From assembly GCA_964565665.1 (NCBI GenBank), contig CAZMFZ010000018.1, forward strand, positions 1 to 39,769: a DNA stretch of 39,769 nucleotides. The letters run 5' to 3'. Positions 25,412 through 35,549 of the stretch are shown here, piece by piece. This DNA is from CAZMFZ01 sp964565665. Lineage in GTDB: Bacteria > Bacteroidota > Bacteroidia > Cytophagales > UBA9547. The number at the start of each line of letters is the position of its first letter. The first letter of the stretch is position 1. The notes below the pieces were generated by a model. That model made no database searches, was not told the DNA's origin, and saw nothing but the letters and a program-made list of their open reading frames with translations. The position numbers and the translations under genes are program-made.

Positions 25412-27436
25412 ATGTCTGAAAAAGTACAAAAGTTAACTCTAATTGAAGATGATTTATGGCTTGCCCCTTATGAGCAAGATATAAAAGATAGAATGGCTCG
25501 TTTTTACAATACTAAATCAGAAATAGAAAAATTTTCAGGTAGTTTATCGGCATTTGCAGATTCATATAAATATTTGGGAATTAACTACGATGCGGCAAAA
25601 AAAGGATGGTGGTATCGAGAATGGGCACCCAAAGCATACGAGCTGTTCTTAACAGGTGATTTTAACAATTGGAATCGAGCTTCTCATCCCCTTCATAAAC
25701 TTGAAAATGGCGTTTGGGAAATATTTTTACCCGACAAGGAATATGCCAATTCATTTACTCATGAAAGCTTAATAAAAGTATTTATAAAAGGGGAGAAAGG
25801 AGATAGAGATCGTATACCCGCTTATATCAAACGAACTATTCAAGATGAAAATACAAAAGTATTTTCAGGGCAGCATTGGGCTCCACAAAATGCATTTCAT
25901 TGGAGTGATAAAAATTTCTCATTAGAGAAAGCCCATCAGATGCCATTAATATATGAAGCACACATTGGCATGGCTCAGGAAAGTGAAAGTGTAGGCAGCT
26001 ATAGAGAATTTGCCACCAATATTTTACCTCGTATCAAAAACTTGGGGTATAATACAATACAACTGATGGCCATTGCCGAACATCCATATTATGGCTCCTT
26101 TGGCTACCATGTTTCCAATTATTTCGCTCCAAGTTCACGATTTGGCACTCCAGAAGATTTAAAATATTTGATTAATGAAGCTCATAAATTAGAAATAGCT
26201 GTGATAATGGATATTGTTCATTCGCACGCTGTAAAGAATATTGATGAAGGATTGAATGAATTTGACGGCACCGATTTCCAATATTTTCATGAGGGACCAA
26301 CGGGCTATCACGACCAATGGGATTCTAAACTTTTCAACTATGGCAAGCTAGAAGTACTACAATTTTTGCTCTCAAATTTGAAATATTGGATGGAAGAATT
26401 TCATTTTGATGGCTTTCGATTTGATGGTGTTACTTCTATGCTTTACAACCACCATGGAAATATAAATTTTGATCATTATGATAAATATTTTAACGCTGAG
26501 GTAGATTGGAAATCGCTAACCTATGTAACACTTGCCAATGAATTGATACATAAAATTAATAAAAACGCACTTTCCATAGCCGAAGACATGAGCGGAATGC
26601 CTGGTGGCTGTCGGAAACCACAAGAGGGTGGGCTGGGCTTCGACTTTCGCTTAGCCATGGGTATTCCTGATTATTGGATTAAAATTTTGAAACATTCGCG
26701 AGATGAAGATTGGGATATTTTCCAAATATACAATACACTCACCAATCGAAGGTACAATGAAAAAACCATAAGCTATGCCGAAAGCCACGACCAAGCCTTG
26801 GTAGGAGACAAAACCTTGGCTTTTTGGCTCATGGATCAAGAAATGTATTGGCACATGATTGAAGACGACCAAAACTTGGATATAGACAGGGGAATCTCGC
26901 TACACAAATTGATACGCCTTATCACTTTAGCCTTGGGCGGGGAAGGTTATATGACATTTATTGGCAACGAGTTTGGGCATCCCGAATGGATTGATTTCCC
27001 ACGTGAAGGCAATGATTGGAGCCATAAATACGCCCGCAGACAATGGAATTTGGTAGATAACGACAAACTCAAGTACAAATTTTTAAATAATTTTGATAAG
27101 GAAATGATACACCTTGCTCAAAAATATAAATTGCTTAATTCAATGCCGGCAAAGCAATTGAATATGGATGCTGCAAATAAGGTGATAATATTTGAGCGTA
27201 AAAATCTAATTTTCATTTTCAATTTCTCACCTTTCAACTCTATTTTCGACTACAGATTTCCTGTACCCCATCGTGGAGCATATAAAATAATTCTCAATTC
27301 TGATGCTCGCTCATTTGGAGGCCATGGAAGAATAGACACTAATATGCAGTATATAACTACCCTTCAGGGCGACCAAATCGTGTTAAGCTTATACTTAACA
27401 AATAGAACGGCTTTGGTGCTAGAAAAAATAGGCTAA
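25412..27436 (+). CDS. glgB: 1,4-alpha-glucan branching enzyme (eukaryote-like GH13_8 type)
   Basis: A 674-residue cytoplasmic branching enzyme that forms alpha-1,6 branches in glycogen. An N-terminal CBM48 module (WWYREWAPKAYELFLTGDFN, residues about 67-90) precedes the GH13 barrel. Catalytic and conserved sites are visible: DIVHSHA, nucleophile D338 in FRFDGVTSM, acid/base E391 in SIAEDMSGMPG, and YAESHDQALVGDKT. The C-terminal beta domain includes FIFNFSP and ALVLEKIG. Sequence style (REWAPKA, GGRIDTN-like) places it with the eukaryotic/IIe group of branching enzymes rather than E. coli GlgB. No glgA, glgC or glgP is adjacent. The ATG at 25412 is well placed; 240 bases upstream are AT-rich without genes. 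Confidence 0.95.
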   Translation: MSEKVQKLTLIEDDLWLAPYEQDIKDRMARFYNTKSEIEKFSGSLSAFADSYKYLGINYDAAKKGWWYREWAPKAYELFLTGDFNNWNRASHPLHKLENGVWEIFLPDKEYANSFTHESLIKVFIKGEKGDRDRIPAYIKRTIQDENTKVFSGQHWAPQNAFHWSDKNFSLEKAHQMPLIYEAHIGMAQESESVGSYREFATNILPRIKNLGYNTIQLMAIAEHPYYGSFGYHVSNYFAPSSRFGTPEDLKYLINEAHKLEIAVIMDIVHSHAVKNIDEGLNEFDGTDFQYFHEGPTGYHDQWDSKLFNYGKLEVLQFLLSNLKYWMEEFHFDGFRFDGVTSMLYNHHGNINFDHYDKYFNAEVDWKSLTYVTLANELIHKINKNALSIAEDMSGMPGGCRKPQEGGLGFDFRLAMGIPDYWIKILKHSRDEDWDIFQIYNTLTNRRYNEKTISYAESHDQALVGDKTLAFWLMDQEMYWHMIEDDQNLDIDRGISLHKLIRLITLALGGEGYMTFIGNEFGHPEWIDFPREGNDWSHKYARRQWNLVDNDKLKYKFLNNFDKEMIHLAQKYKLLNSMPAKQLNMDAANKVIIFERKNLIFIFNFSPFNSIFDYRFPVPHRGAYKIILNSDARSFGGHGRIDTNMQYITTLQGDQIVLSLYLTNRTALVLEKIG

Positions 27437-27502
27437 TTATATAACTAATATTGGCGAGCTGTGGCGAAACGTGCTTTTATTTCTCGATTGGTAATGACAA
27501 GG

Positions 27503-27510
27503 TAAATTTG
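27503..27510 (+). promoter_or_regulatory. Putative -7 box of the amidohydrolase gene
   Basis: TAAATTTG matches TAnnTTTG and lies 51 bases before the ATG at 27561. A TTG at 27488-27490 is only 12 bases away, shorter than usual. Confidence 0.4.
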
Positions 27511-27560
27511 TATCAATTGCCAAAACCTCTTATTTTTATTTTTCAATTTCTACAAATTAT

Positions 27561-30500
27561 ATGCTCCAAAAGATTTTCGCAAGTGCTTCATTAACCATTG
27601 CATTTTTTTTGTGGTTCGATAATAATTCACTAGCCCAAACCACCTTTTCCACCAATGGTGCACCTGATAAAAGGGGTGAACTTTATGCTTTTACCAACGC
27701 TACTATTTTTATTGATTATAAAACTGTGGTAAAAGAGGGGGCTTTACTGATAGAAAAAGGATTGGTAAAACAAGTAGGCAAAGGCATCAATATCCCTAAA
27801 AATACCGTTATTTTCGATTTAAAAGGCAAATACATCTACCCTTCCTTTATAGATTTATATTCTAGTTATGGCATAAAATTCAATCAAGGTGGCATTGCCG
27901 AACGCACGCCACAATATGATGCTAAGAAACAAGGGGCGTATTCACAAAACGATGCTTTAAAATCGTATCAGAAGGCCGATGAATTATTTAATTACGATGC
28001 TATTAAAGCGGAAGAATACTTGAAAAATGGCTTTGGTGCAGTACTTACCCATCAGAAAGACGGCATTTCAAGAGGTACTGCGGCATTGGTGGCACTGAGC
28101 TCTAAAAAGGAAAATGAAAGTATTATCGTACAAAAAGCTGCTGCACTGTATTCATTCGATAAGGGAAGTTCTACACAACAGTACCCAAGTTCTTTAATGG
28201 GAAGCATTGCATTATTGAGGCAAACTTTTGCAGATGTTGCTTGGTACATATCTCAAAAAGACAAGACAGAAACGCATATTGGATTGGATGCCATGGCTCA
28301 AGCAAAATCATTATCGCAAATAATAGAGGCCAACGACAAACAAACTATTGTGAGAGCAGATAAAATAGGTGACGAGGCAGGATTTCAATTCATTATTAAA
28401 AGTGGGGGCGATGAATACCAAATAATAAACGCCATTAAAAACACAAATGCTGCACTTATTGTACCCGTAAATTTCCCTGCAGCTTTTGATGTGGAAGATC
28501 CGTTAGATGCTCAAAATGTGGGCATTACTCAAATGAAACATTGGGAATTAGCCGCTTTTAATCCTTATTATATGTGGAAAGCAGGCATAAGCTTTGCCTT
28601 TACTTCAGAAGATTTGAAAGATAAATCCAGTTTCATTCCCAACATTCGTAAGGCAATATTGGCAGGCTTGCCGGAGCATGAAGCCTTGAAAGCACTTACC
28701 CAAACACCTGCCGTATTGATAAAGTCAGACAAAAAAATCGGAGCATTAAAACCAGGATATATTGCCAATTTCATTATTAGTTCTGACAGTGTTTTCAAGG
28801 AAAACAACATCATTCACGAAAACTGGATCCAAGGTGAAAGGCATGTCATCAAGCCAATAGATACAGATTTTAGAGGTGTATATTCTCTTTATACTTCTTC
28901 AACTGACAACAAAAAAATATTGCCTGATAGTGCTATTTTAGCTATTTCAGGAAAATTGAGAGACTTAGAAAGCCAATATTACAAAGATACGGCTAAGGCA
29001 AAAGTGAACCTAAAAATCACAGAAAACTTCCTGAAATTTGATTTTGAATGGAAAAAACAAAAAGTAAGAGCCTCAGGAGCATTTACCTCAAAAACCGAGG
29101 CTTCTGGTATAGGCGAAAATGAATTGGGTGCCAAATTCAACTGGAATTTGGCATTTAGTTTGGCTTTTAAAGAACCCGCACCCACAGATTCCGCAACCAA
29201 AGCAGAGTCAAAACTAAAATTCAAAGCCGATTCCACCTTGAAATTAATCGGAAAAATAAATTATCCTTTTCAAGCTTATGGGTACGATACAATACCCAAA
29301 GCAAGAAAAATATTGTTTAAAAATGCAACCGTATGGACAAACGAAAGCCAAGGCATAATACAATCAACCGATGTATTGATTGAAAATGGCAAGATTGCAA
29401 AAATTGGCAAAATAGACACCAAAGCAGATACCATAATAGATGCCACAGGAAAACAACTGACGAGTGGAATAATTGATGAGCATTCGCATATTGCCATAAG
29501 CGGAGGCGTAAATGAATGTTCAAATGCGGTGACTGCCGAAGTACGTATAGGCGATATTATTGATAATGAGGATATTAACATTTACCGAAACTTGGCTGGT
29601 GGCGTAATTGGAGCTCAAATTCTACACGGTTCATGCAACTGTATTGGCGGGCAATCGGCATTGATAAAGCTGCGTTGGGGCAAAACTAGCGATGAAATGC
29701 AAATTGCCAATGCAGATGGATTTATAAAATTTGCCTTGGGCGAAAATGTGAAACAATCGAATTTTGGAGATGACTTTACAGTACGTTTCCCCCAGACCCG
29801 TATGGGCGTAGAGCAAGTATATGTAGATGTTTTCAATAGAGCAAAAGAATATGAAGCAATGAGAAAGCTAAATCCAAATACCAGAAAAGATTTACAATTG
29901 GAGGCTGTGGTAGAGATTTTAAATAAAAAAAGATTCATTACCTGCCACTCATATGTGCAGTCGGAAATTATAATGCTAATGCGAGTAGCTGAAAGTTTCA
30001 ACATAAAAGTAAATACCTTTACCCATATTTTAGAAGGATACAAAGTGGCCGATTTGATGAAAAAACATGGGGCAGGAGCCTCTACTTTTTCCGATTGGTG
30101 GGCTTATAAATTTGAAGTAAAAGATGCCATTCCTTATAATGCCGCCATTATGCACAAGGTAGGGGTAATGGTAGCCATCAATTCCGACAATGCTGAAATG
30201 GCCAGAAGATTAAATCAAGAAGCGGCCAAAGTGATAAAGTATGGCGATGTTTCAGAAGAAGATGCTTGGAAAATGGTGACACTAAACCCTGCCAAATTGC
30301 TGCATTGGGATAAATTTACAGGTAGCATCAAAGAAGGAAAAGACGCTGATCTGGTGCTATGGGATGCAAATCCACTTTCAATTTATGCAAAACCTTTGCA
30401 AACTTATGTTGATGGCATTGCTTATTTCGATATAAATCAAGATTTGAAAATGCGTGAAAAAATGAAAGCTGAAAGGGTGCGATTGATAATTAAAATGATA

Positions 30501-30581
30501 GCGGCCAAAAAGAAAGGCGAAACGGTACAAAAACCTGTGTTTACTCCCGAACACTTTTGGGATTGCGAAACCGACCATTGA
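27561..30581 (+). CDS. Exported two-domain amidohydrolase
   Basis: A 1006-residue exported protein with a signal peptide (ASASLTIAFFLWFDNNSLAQ) and two amidohydrolase-like halves. The second half (from about residue 580) has the metal-binding HSH (H641/H643, IDEHSHIAIS), later FITCHSYVQS, FTHILEGYK, INSDNAEMARR, and the closing TGSIKEGKDADLVLWDANP; it should be active, with imidazolonepropionase/dipeptidase-like relatives. The first half has the same start and end patterns (FIDLYSSYGIKF; IGALKPGYIANFII) but Tyr and Ser replace the metal His pair, so it is probably catalytically dead. A spacer of about 130 residues (430-560, rich in KFDFEW and FNWNLAFSLAFK beta strands) joins them. The substrate is unknown. 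Confidence 0.9.
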   Translation: MLQKIFASASLTIAFFLWFDNNSLAQTTFSTNGAPDKRGELYAFTNATIFIDYKTVVKEGALLIEKGLVKQVGKGINIPKNTVIFDLKGKYIYPSFIDLYSSYGIKFNQGGIAERTPQYDAKKQGAYSQNDALKSYQKADELFNYDAIKAEEYLKNGFGAVLTHQKDGISRGTAALVALSSKKENESIIVQKAAALYSFDKGSSTQQYPSSLMGSIALLRQTFADVAWYISQKDKTETHIGLDAMAQAKSLSQIIEANDKQTIVRADKIGDEAGFQFIIKSGGDEYQIINAIKNTNAALIVPVNFPAAFDVEDPLDAQNVGITQMKHWELAAFNPYYMWKAGISFAFTSEDLKDKSSFIPNIRKAILAGLPEHEALKALTQTPAVLIKSDKKIGALKPGYIANFIISSDSVFKENNIIHENWIQGERHVIKPIDTDFRGVYSLYTSSTDNKKILPDSAILAISGKLRDLESQYYKDTAKAKVNLKITENFLKFDFEWKKQKVRASGAFTSKTEASGIGENELGAKFNWNLAFSLAFKEPAPTDSATKAESKLKFKADSTLKLIGKINYPFQAYGYDTIPKARKILFKNATVWTNESQGIIQSTDVLIENGKIAKIGKIDTKADTIIDATGKQLTSGIIDEHSHIAISGGVNECSNAVTAEVRIGDIIDNEDINIYRNLAGGVIGAQILHGSCNCIGGQSALIKLRWGKTSDEMQIANADGFIKFALGENVKQSNFGDDFTVRFPQTRMGVEQVYVDVFNRAKEYEAMRKLNPNTRKDLQLEAVVEILNKKRFITCHSYVQSEIIMLMRVAESFNIKVNTFTHILEGYKVADLMKKHGAGASTFSDWWAYKFEVKDAIPYNAAIMHKVGVMVAINSDNAEMARRLNQEAAKVIKYGDVSEEDAWKMVTLNPAKLLHWDKFTGSIKEGKDADLVLWDANPLSIYAKPLQTYVDGIAYFDINQDLKMREKMKAERVRLIIKMIAAKKKGETVQKPVFTPEHFWDCETDH

Positions 30582-30630
30582 TTGCTGAGTTTCAAATTTA
30601 AACTCCCGCTATAGTAGGCTGAATCTTTGC

Positions 30631-30653
30631 TCATTTTTTACCCTGAAAAATGA
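30631..30653. terminator. Weak bidirectional terminator
   Basis: An 8-bp A/T-rich stem (30631-30638 with 30646-30653) with a 7-base loop lies between the convergent stops at 30581 and 30660. The low stem strength limits confidence. Confidence 0.4.
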
Positions 30654-30659
30654 ATTTTA

Positions 30660-31235
30660 TTAGGCTTTGATATTCATTAACTCTTTGTAAACCAAATGAA
30701 TAGGCAAGCCCATCACATTGTAAAACGAGCCTTCAATTCTTTCTATACCTACTAGGCCTATCCATTCTTGAATACCGTAAGCACCAGCTTTGTCAAAAGG
30801 TTTAAAATTGTGTATGTAGTAATGTAGTTCTTCGTCTGAAAAAGATTTAAAATAGACTTTAGAATGGTTGCTATATGCAATTTCCTCGTTTTTATATTTG
30901 ATACAAAACCCAGAAACAACATCGTGTGGCTTACCAGACATTGATTTTAGCATTTCTAAAGCATGAGCTGCATCTTTTGGCTTGCCCAATATTTTGTTTT
31001 CTAAAATAACTACTGTATCGGCAGTAAGGATAATTTTTGATTTTGATTCTTCGTCAAATGCTGCTGCTTTCAACTTGGCAAGATATTGCGGCACATCTTG
31101 AAGTGGAATATCTGCAGGATATACCTCATCCGTATTCTTGATTTTCACTTCAAATTCAAATCCTGCTTGATGCAAAATTTCTTTTCTGCGTGGGGAACCC
31201 GAAGCCAGTAAAAGCGGAATTTGAAGTTTAAACAT
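30660..31235 (-). CDS. maf: Maf-family nucleotide pyrophosphatase
   Basis: A 191-residue cytoplasmic house-cleaning enzyme that hydrolyses non-canonical or canonical nucleoside triphosphates (dTTP/UTP-type). It opens with LLASGSPRRKEIL (phosphate loop, residues 9-21), followed by TADTVV with D73, LGKPKDAAHALEML, HDVVSGF and FDKAGAYGIQEW. All family motifs are intact and length is normal. The start at 31235 gives the usual very short lead before the SGSPRR loop. It is transcribed from its own region, downstream of a toxin-antitoxin pair on the same strand but separated by 162 bases. Confidence 0.95.
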   Translation of the reverse strand: MFKLQIPLLLASGSPRRKEILHQAGFEFEVKIKNTDEVYPADIPLQDVPQYLAKLKAAAFDEESKSKIILTADTVVILENKILGKPKDAAHALEMLKSMSGKPHDVVSGFCIKYKNEEIAYSNHSKVYFKSFSDEELHYYIHNFKPFDKAGAYGIQEWIGLVGIERIEGSFYNVMGLPIHLVYKELMNIKA

Positions 31236-31397
31236 ACTTATTGGGTGCTATTGTTGAATAATGGAGGATTGTTGGTGTTATAACAATATGTCTACTGTTA
31301 TCAAAAAGCCCTTCTATATGGTTGCAAGTATTTGTTAAAACTGTTATTTGATTCTTCCTTTTATTCGTTTAGTTATGCAACAATTTAATATTTTTGA

Positions 31398-31655
31398 CTA
31401 CTTGTAAATTTCTTTACGGTGACCCACTTTTTTTATGTCTATGATTTTAATTATTTCTTTTATATCATATACTACCCGGTAATCTCCTATTCTGATTCGC
31501 CATAAATTTTCTTCTGTTCCTTTCAGCTTTTTACTTCCTAAAGGACGGGGCTCAGCTGCTAAAGATTCTATTGCGATTCCAATTCGTTTTATAATAGTAT
31601 CAGGCAGTTTATAAAGCTCCTTCTCAGCACTACTGCTAACGGTAACTTTGTACAT
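31398..31655 (-). CDS. RelE/ParE-type toxin (module 1)
   Basis: An 85-residue toxin-like protein of the RelE/ParE superfamily. VSSSAEKELYKLPDTIIKRI is the N-terminal helix pair, PLGSKKLKGTEENLWRIRIGD the central loop and strand, and YRVVYDIKEIIKIIDIKKVGHRKEIY the terminal strands with the H-R-K-x-x-Y ending typical of RelE/YoeB-like mRNA interferases. The upstream antitoxin gene ends 2 bases before its ATG, a typical coupled module. The target (mRNA or gyrase) cannot be decided from the sequence, though the H-R-K-E-I-Y ending favours mRNA cleavage. Confidence 0.9.
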   Translation of the reverse strand: MYKVTVSSSAEKELYKLPDTIIKRIGIAIESLAAEPRPLGSKKLKGTEENLWRIRIGDYRVVYDIKEIIKIIDIKKVGHRKEIYK

Positions 31656-31657
31656 TT

Positions 31658-31852
31658 CTATAATTTACCTTTTTTTTGCAACGCCATTTTTACTTCTTCC
31701 CAACTTTTGCTGGGTTCATGTTTACGAGACTCTACAATAAGCATGTCAAGCATATCTTCAACCTCTTCTTGATGTTGTTGGAGTGTTTTTAAATCAATTT
31801 GTACGGCTATTCGCTCGTTTTTATGATTGGTAATAAAATGTACGCCTCTCAT
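31658..31852 (-). CDS. Antitoxin of RelE-type module 1
   Basis: A 64-residue partner of the downstream toxin. N-terminal HFITNHKNERIAVQIDLKTL resembles the Phd/prevent-host-death-like 'ITN..GERIAVQID' start of small Bacteroidota antitoxins. The rest, HQEEVEDMLDMLIVESRKHE and SWEEVKMALQKKGKL, is helical and acidic, suited to wrap the toxin. It precedes the toxin gene with 2 bases between stop and start. It would be expected to autoregulate the pair, but I see no clear operator palindrome in the 112 bases between it and secA. Confidence 0.82.
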   Translation of the reverse strand: MRGVHFITNHKNERIAVQIDLKTLQQHQEEVEDMLDMLIVESRKHEPSKSWEEVKMALQKKGKL

Positions 31853-31964
31853 AATGTGGTGATTTTTTAAAAAATATGGAGTTATCTTTTCCTTTTAAAT
31901 TTCATGATACAATACTTTTAAAATGAATAAAGTCTGCTTGTGTTTGTAACAACAAACTTTAATC

Positions 31965-34900
31965 CTAATCCAACACCATACATCTCCCATTCTTCAAATC
32001 ATCCTCTACCTTTTTATATTTCTCTTCTTTCACAGAGCCATCTAGGTATTTTACCTTCACATTGTCGTTTCTGCCATATAATTTTTCTGAACGAATGGGA
32101 GCGTGCTTTTCTACCGCTGGTCTATCTTGGGTAGATGAGCCACCATTTGCATAGCCCAACGCAGATTCGCTTTCTTCTTTGGTCTCTTTCAACCGAGGTT
32201 GGCGTTGCTGCGGGCGTTCTTTGTATTGGCTCATGTCTTCTTGCAAAATATCGCATTTGAATAAGAAGGCAATGGTATCTTGATTCATTCGACCCATCAG
32301 CTTGTTGAATAAATCGTAAGCCTCGCCTTTATAGATTAATAGCGGGTCTTTTTGTTCATATACAGCATTTTGTACGCTTTGCTTTAAGTCGTCCATCTCA
32401 CGCAAATGCTCTTTCCATTCTTGATCAATATAAGAAAGTACGGTATATTTTTCAATGGCTCTCGGCAACTCCAAGCCTTTTGAATCATACGCTTTTTTGA
32501 GGGGTACTATTACGTGTATTTGTTTCTTGCCATCGGTAATAGGCACTACTACATTTTCAATCTGGCTTCCTTGGCTAACGAACAATTTATTGAAAACATT
32601 CATCGATTTTTCAGCAATCGATTTTGATTTTGCTTGGTAATTCTTGAATGTATCTTCATACAGTTTCTTTATCAAAGCTTCATCTTTCATCGCAGAAAAC
32701 TCTTCTTGAGCTACGGGCGGGTTAAAACCAAACGTGCCAATAAAATTGTAACGGAAGTTTTCAAAGTTTTTGTCTGATTTCGAACCGCTCATGATTACGG
32801 CATTCAAATCGTAAATCATATCGGCCAAATCCATCTGCAAGCGGTCGCCAAAAAGTGCATTTCTGCGTTTGGTGTAAATGGCTTTACGTTGCATATTCAT
32901 CACATCATCGTATTCCAAAAGTCGTTTACGCATCCCGAAATTGTTCTCCTCCACTTTTTTCTGAGCTCGCTCAATAGAGCCTGTAATCATGCTGTGCTGT
33001 ATTACTTCGCCTTCTTCCAAGCCCATTCTATCCATCAATTTTGCAATTCGCTCAGAGCCGAACAATCGCATCAAATTATCTTCTAAACACACATAAAATT
33101 GCGATGAACCTGGGTCGCCTTGGCGACCTGCACGCCCACGCAACTGCCTATCTACTCGTCTCGATTCGTGGCGTTCGGTACCAATAATGGCCAACCCACC
33201 TGCCTCTTTCGATTCGGGAGTGAGTTTTATATCTGTACCACGACCAGCCATATTCGTAGCAATAGTAACTGCACCCGAATGCCCTGCACCTGCCACAATT
33301 TCAGCTTCGCGGGCATGCTGCTTGGCATTTAATACATTATGTTTGATTTTTCGCATGGTAAGCATTCTACTCAATACTTCCGAAATCTCAACTGAAGTAG
33401 TACCCACCAATACTGGGCGACCTATTTTATTCAGTTCATTTATTTCCTCAGCCACAGCGTTAAATTTCTCACGCATGGTTTTGTATACTTTGTCGTCTAG
33501 GTCTTTTCTCACCGCTTTTACGTGGGTGGGAATGCTAACGACATCAAGCTTGTAAATTTCCCAAAACTCGCCCGCTTCGGTAGATGCCGTACCCGTCATA
33601 CCCGCCAATTTGTGGTACATGCGGAAATAATTTTGTAGCGTAATAGTGGCATACGTTTGAGTAGCGTCTTCCACTTTTACGTTTTCCTTGGCTTCAATGG
33701 CTTGATGTAACCCATCAGAGTACCTTCGTCCATCAAGCACACGACCCGTATTTTCATCTACAATCTTTACTTTGCCATCTACAATAATATATTCAGTATC
33801 TTTCTCAAACATGGTATATGCTTTCAAAAGCTGGTTTACTGTGTGAATGCGTTCTGATTTGGCAGAATAATTTTTGATAAGTTGCTCGGTGCGTTCAAGT
33901 CTCAATTCTTCTGAAATGCTTGTGTCCTTCTCAATTTTATGCATTTCAACGCCAATATCTGGCATAATGAAAAATTGTTGGTCTTCGCCATCGCTGGTAA
34001 TTAAGTTGATTCCTTTGTCTGTAAGATCGACTGAATTTTGTTTTTCATCAATAGTAAAATACAAAATTTCATCAGCCTTAGGCATCTCTTTCTGTGCATC
34101 TTGAAGATAATAATTTTCTACTTTTTGAAGAATAGCCCTAATGCCTTGTTCAGATAAATATTTGATCACAGGTTTATATTTCGGCATGGCTCTGGCAGCT
34201 CTAAGCAATGCCAATCCTCCAGATTTTTCATCAGTATCGCCTGCTTCAATTTTCTTTTTGGCTTCGTTTAATAATTCCAAAACCAATTTCTTTTGTTCAT
34301 CTACCAACTTTTGAACCCTTGGTTTAAGCACATAAAACTCCTGTTCATCGCCTCTCGGCACGGGGCCTGAAATAATCAAAGGTGTACGGGCATCGTCTAT
34401 AAGCACTGAATCGACTTCATCTACCATGGCAAAATGATGTTTGCGTTGCACCATTTCATCAGTGGATCGCACCATGTTATCTCTCAAATAATCGAAGCCA
34501 AATTCATTGTTTGTGCCATAGGTAATGTCGGCCGCATAAGCATTTTTACGTTCATCAGAATGCGGTTCGTATTTGTCGATACAATCTACTTTCAGTCCGT
34601 GAAATTCAAAAAGTGGAGCGTTCCACTCGCTATCTCGTTTGGCTAGATAATCGTTTACAGTAACAATATGGACTCCCCTACCCGCCAAAGCATTGAGAAA
34701 AGCAGGTAAAGTAGATACCAATGTTTTACCCTCACCAGTAGACATTTCCGCTATTTTACCTTGATGCAATACAGCTCCACCAATTAACTGTACATCGTAA
34801 TGCACCATATTCCAGGTGATTTTATTGCCTGCTACAGTCCAAGTATTGTGCCAAGTGGCTGTGTTGCCGTTCATTTCAATACCATCCCCTTTCTTTTTTA

Positions 34901-35321
34901 TAAAGAAATAATGGTCTGTTTCTGAGGCTGTAACTGTTAGTTTTTTATTTTCGGTAAATCTTCTTGCCGTCTCCTTTACAATAGCAAATGCGGTGGGTAA
35001 TACTTCCAAAAGCACTTTCTCCAGTTCTTCATCGCGTTGCTTTTCAAGGGCATCTAATTGGTTGAAAATGGTTTCCTTTTCGGAAAGCTCCATCTCTTCT
35101 TTTTCTTCCAATTGAAGTTTAAGTGCGGCAAGTTCTGTATCTATTTCTGCTAAATATTCGTTGATTCGGGCTTTTACTTTGGCTGTTTCACCCCGCAATT
35201 CATCGTCAGAAATGGTATTGATTCTATTGTATTCTTCAAGTGTGTCGTCAACATAAGGTTTTATAACTTTGATGTCGCGGTCGGATTTGGTTCCGAATAT
35301 CTTGGCAAGTAATCCCAGCAT
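31965..35321 (-). CDS. secA: Preprotein translocase ATPase SecA
   Basis: A 1118-residue motor ATPase that drives exported proteins through SecYEG. Elements in order: a Glu/Lys-rich helical insertion (about 55-105) peculiar to this phylum, Walker A STGEGKT (194-200), DEVD (301-304) in FAMVDEVDSVLIDDARTPLIISG, the preprotein cross-linking domain, RMYHKLAGMTGTA, VGTTSVE, and NMAGRGTDIKL/RQLRGRAGRQGDPGSS in the second nucleotide-binding fold. The C terminus lacks the Cys-rich zinc motif and ends GRNDNVKVKYLDGSVKEEKY, as usual in Bacteroidota. It is monocistronic; a TACATTTG box (35361-35368) lies upstream. Confidence 0.97.
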   Translation of the reverse strand: MLGLLAKIFGTKSDRDIKVIKPYVDDTLEEYNRINTISDDELRGETAKVKARINEYLAEIDTELAALKLQLEEKEEMELSEKETIFNQLDALEKQRDEELEKVLLEVLPTAFAIVKETARRFTENKKLTVTASETDHYFFIKKKGDGIEMNGNTATWHNTWTVAGNKITWNMVHYDVQLIGGAVLHQGKIAEMSTGEGKTLVSTLPAFLNALAGRGVHIVTVNDYLAKRDSEWNAPLFEFHGLKVDCIDKYEPHSDERKNAYAADITYGTNNEFGFDYLRDNMVRSTDEMVQRKHHFAMVDEVDSVLIDDARTPLIISGPVPRGDEQEFYVLKPRVQKLVDEQKKLVLELLNEAKKKIEAGDTDEKSGGLALLRAARAMPKYKPVIKYLSEQGIRAILQKVENYYLQDAQKEMPKADEILYFTIDEKQNSVDLTDKGINLITSDGEDQQFFIMPDIGVEMHKIEKDTSISEELRLERTEQLIKNYSAKSERIHTVNQLLKAYTMFEKDTEYIIVDGKVKIVDENTGRVLDGRRYSDGLHQAIEAKENVKVEDATQTYATITLQNYFRMYHKLAGMTGTASTEAGEFWEIYKLDVVSIPTHVKAVRKDLDDKVYKTMREKFNAVAEEINELNKIGRPVLVGTTSVEISEVLSRMLTMRKIKHNVLNAKQHAREAEIVAGAGHSGAVTIATNMAGRGTDIKLTPESKEAGGLAIIGTERHESRRVDRQLRGRAGRQGDPGSSQFYVCLEDNLMRLFGSERIAKLMDRMGLEEGEVIQHSMITGSIERAQKKVEENNFGMRKRLLEYDDVMNMQRKAIYTKRRNALFGDRLQMDLADMIYDLNAVIMSGSKSDKNFENFRYNFIGTFGFNPPVAQEEFSAMKDEALIKKLYEDTFKNYQAKSKSIAEKSMNVFNKLFVSQGSQIENVVVPITDGKKQIHVIVPLKKAYDSKGLELPRAIEKYTVLSYIDQEWKEHLREMDDLKQSVQNAVYEQKDPLLIYKGEAYDLFNKLMGRMNQDTIAFLFKCDILQEDMSQYKERPQQRQPRLKETKEESESALGYANGGSSTQDRPAVEKHAPIRSEKLYGRNDNVKVKYLDGSVKEEKYKKVEDDLKNGRCMVLD

Positions 35322-35360
35322 GGTTTAATTGTATTTCTATATATTGAATCTCGAAATCGA

Positions 35361-35368
35361 CAAATGTA
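35361..35368 (-). promoter_or_regulatory. Putative -7 box of secA
   Basis: TACATTTG on the minus strand matches TAnnTTTG, 40 bases before the secA ATG at 35321. No TTG at a 19-base spacing is present. Confidence 0.42.
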
Positions 35369-35549
35369 AAGGTGGCAAAGTTAGTGCTTCGCTTTTAACT
35401 TTCATTCTTTGAAAGAAAAAATATAGTGCAGAATACTGTGTATAGATTTCAGCTTTTTCAGGACACATCAGGACACAAACTCTTGTAATCTCGGCTTACT
35501 TTGCAAAACCAATTTAGCATTACTCATTCATCATTAAACATTTTCAAAA

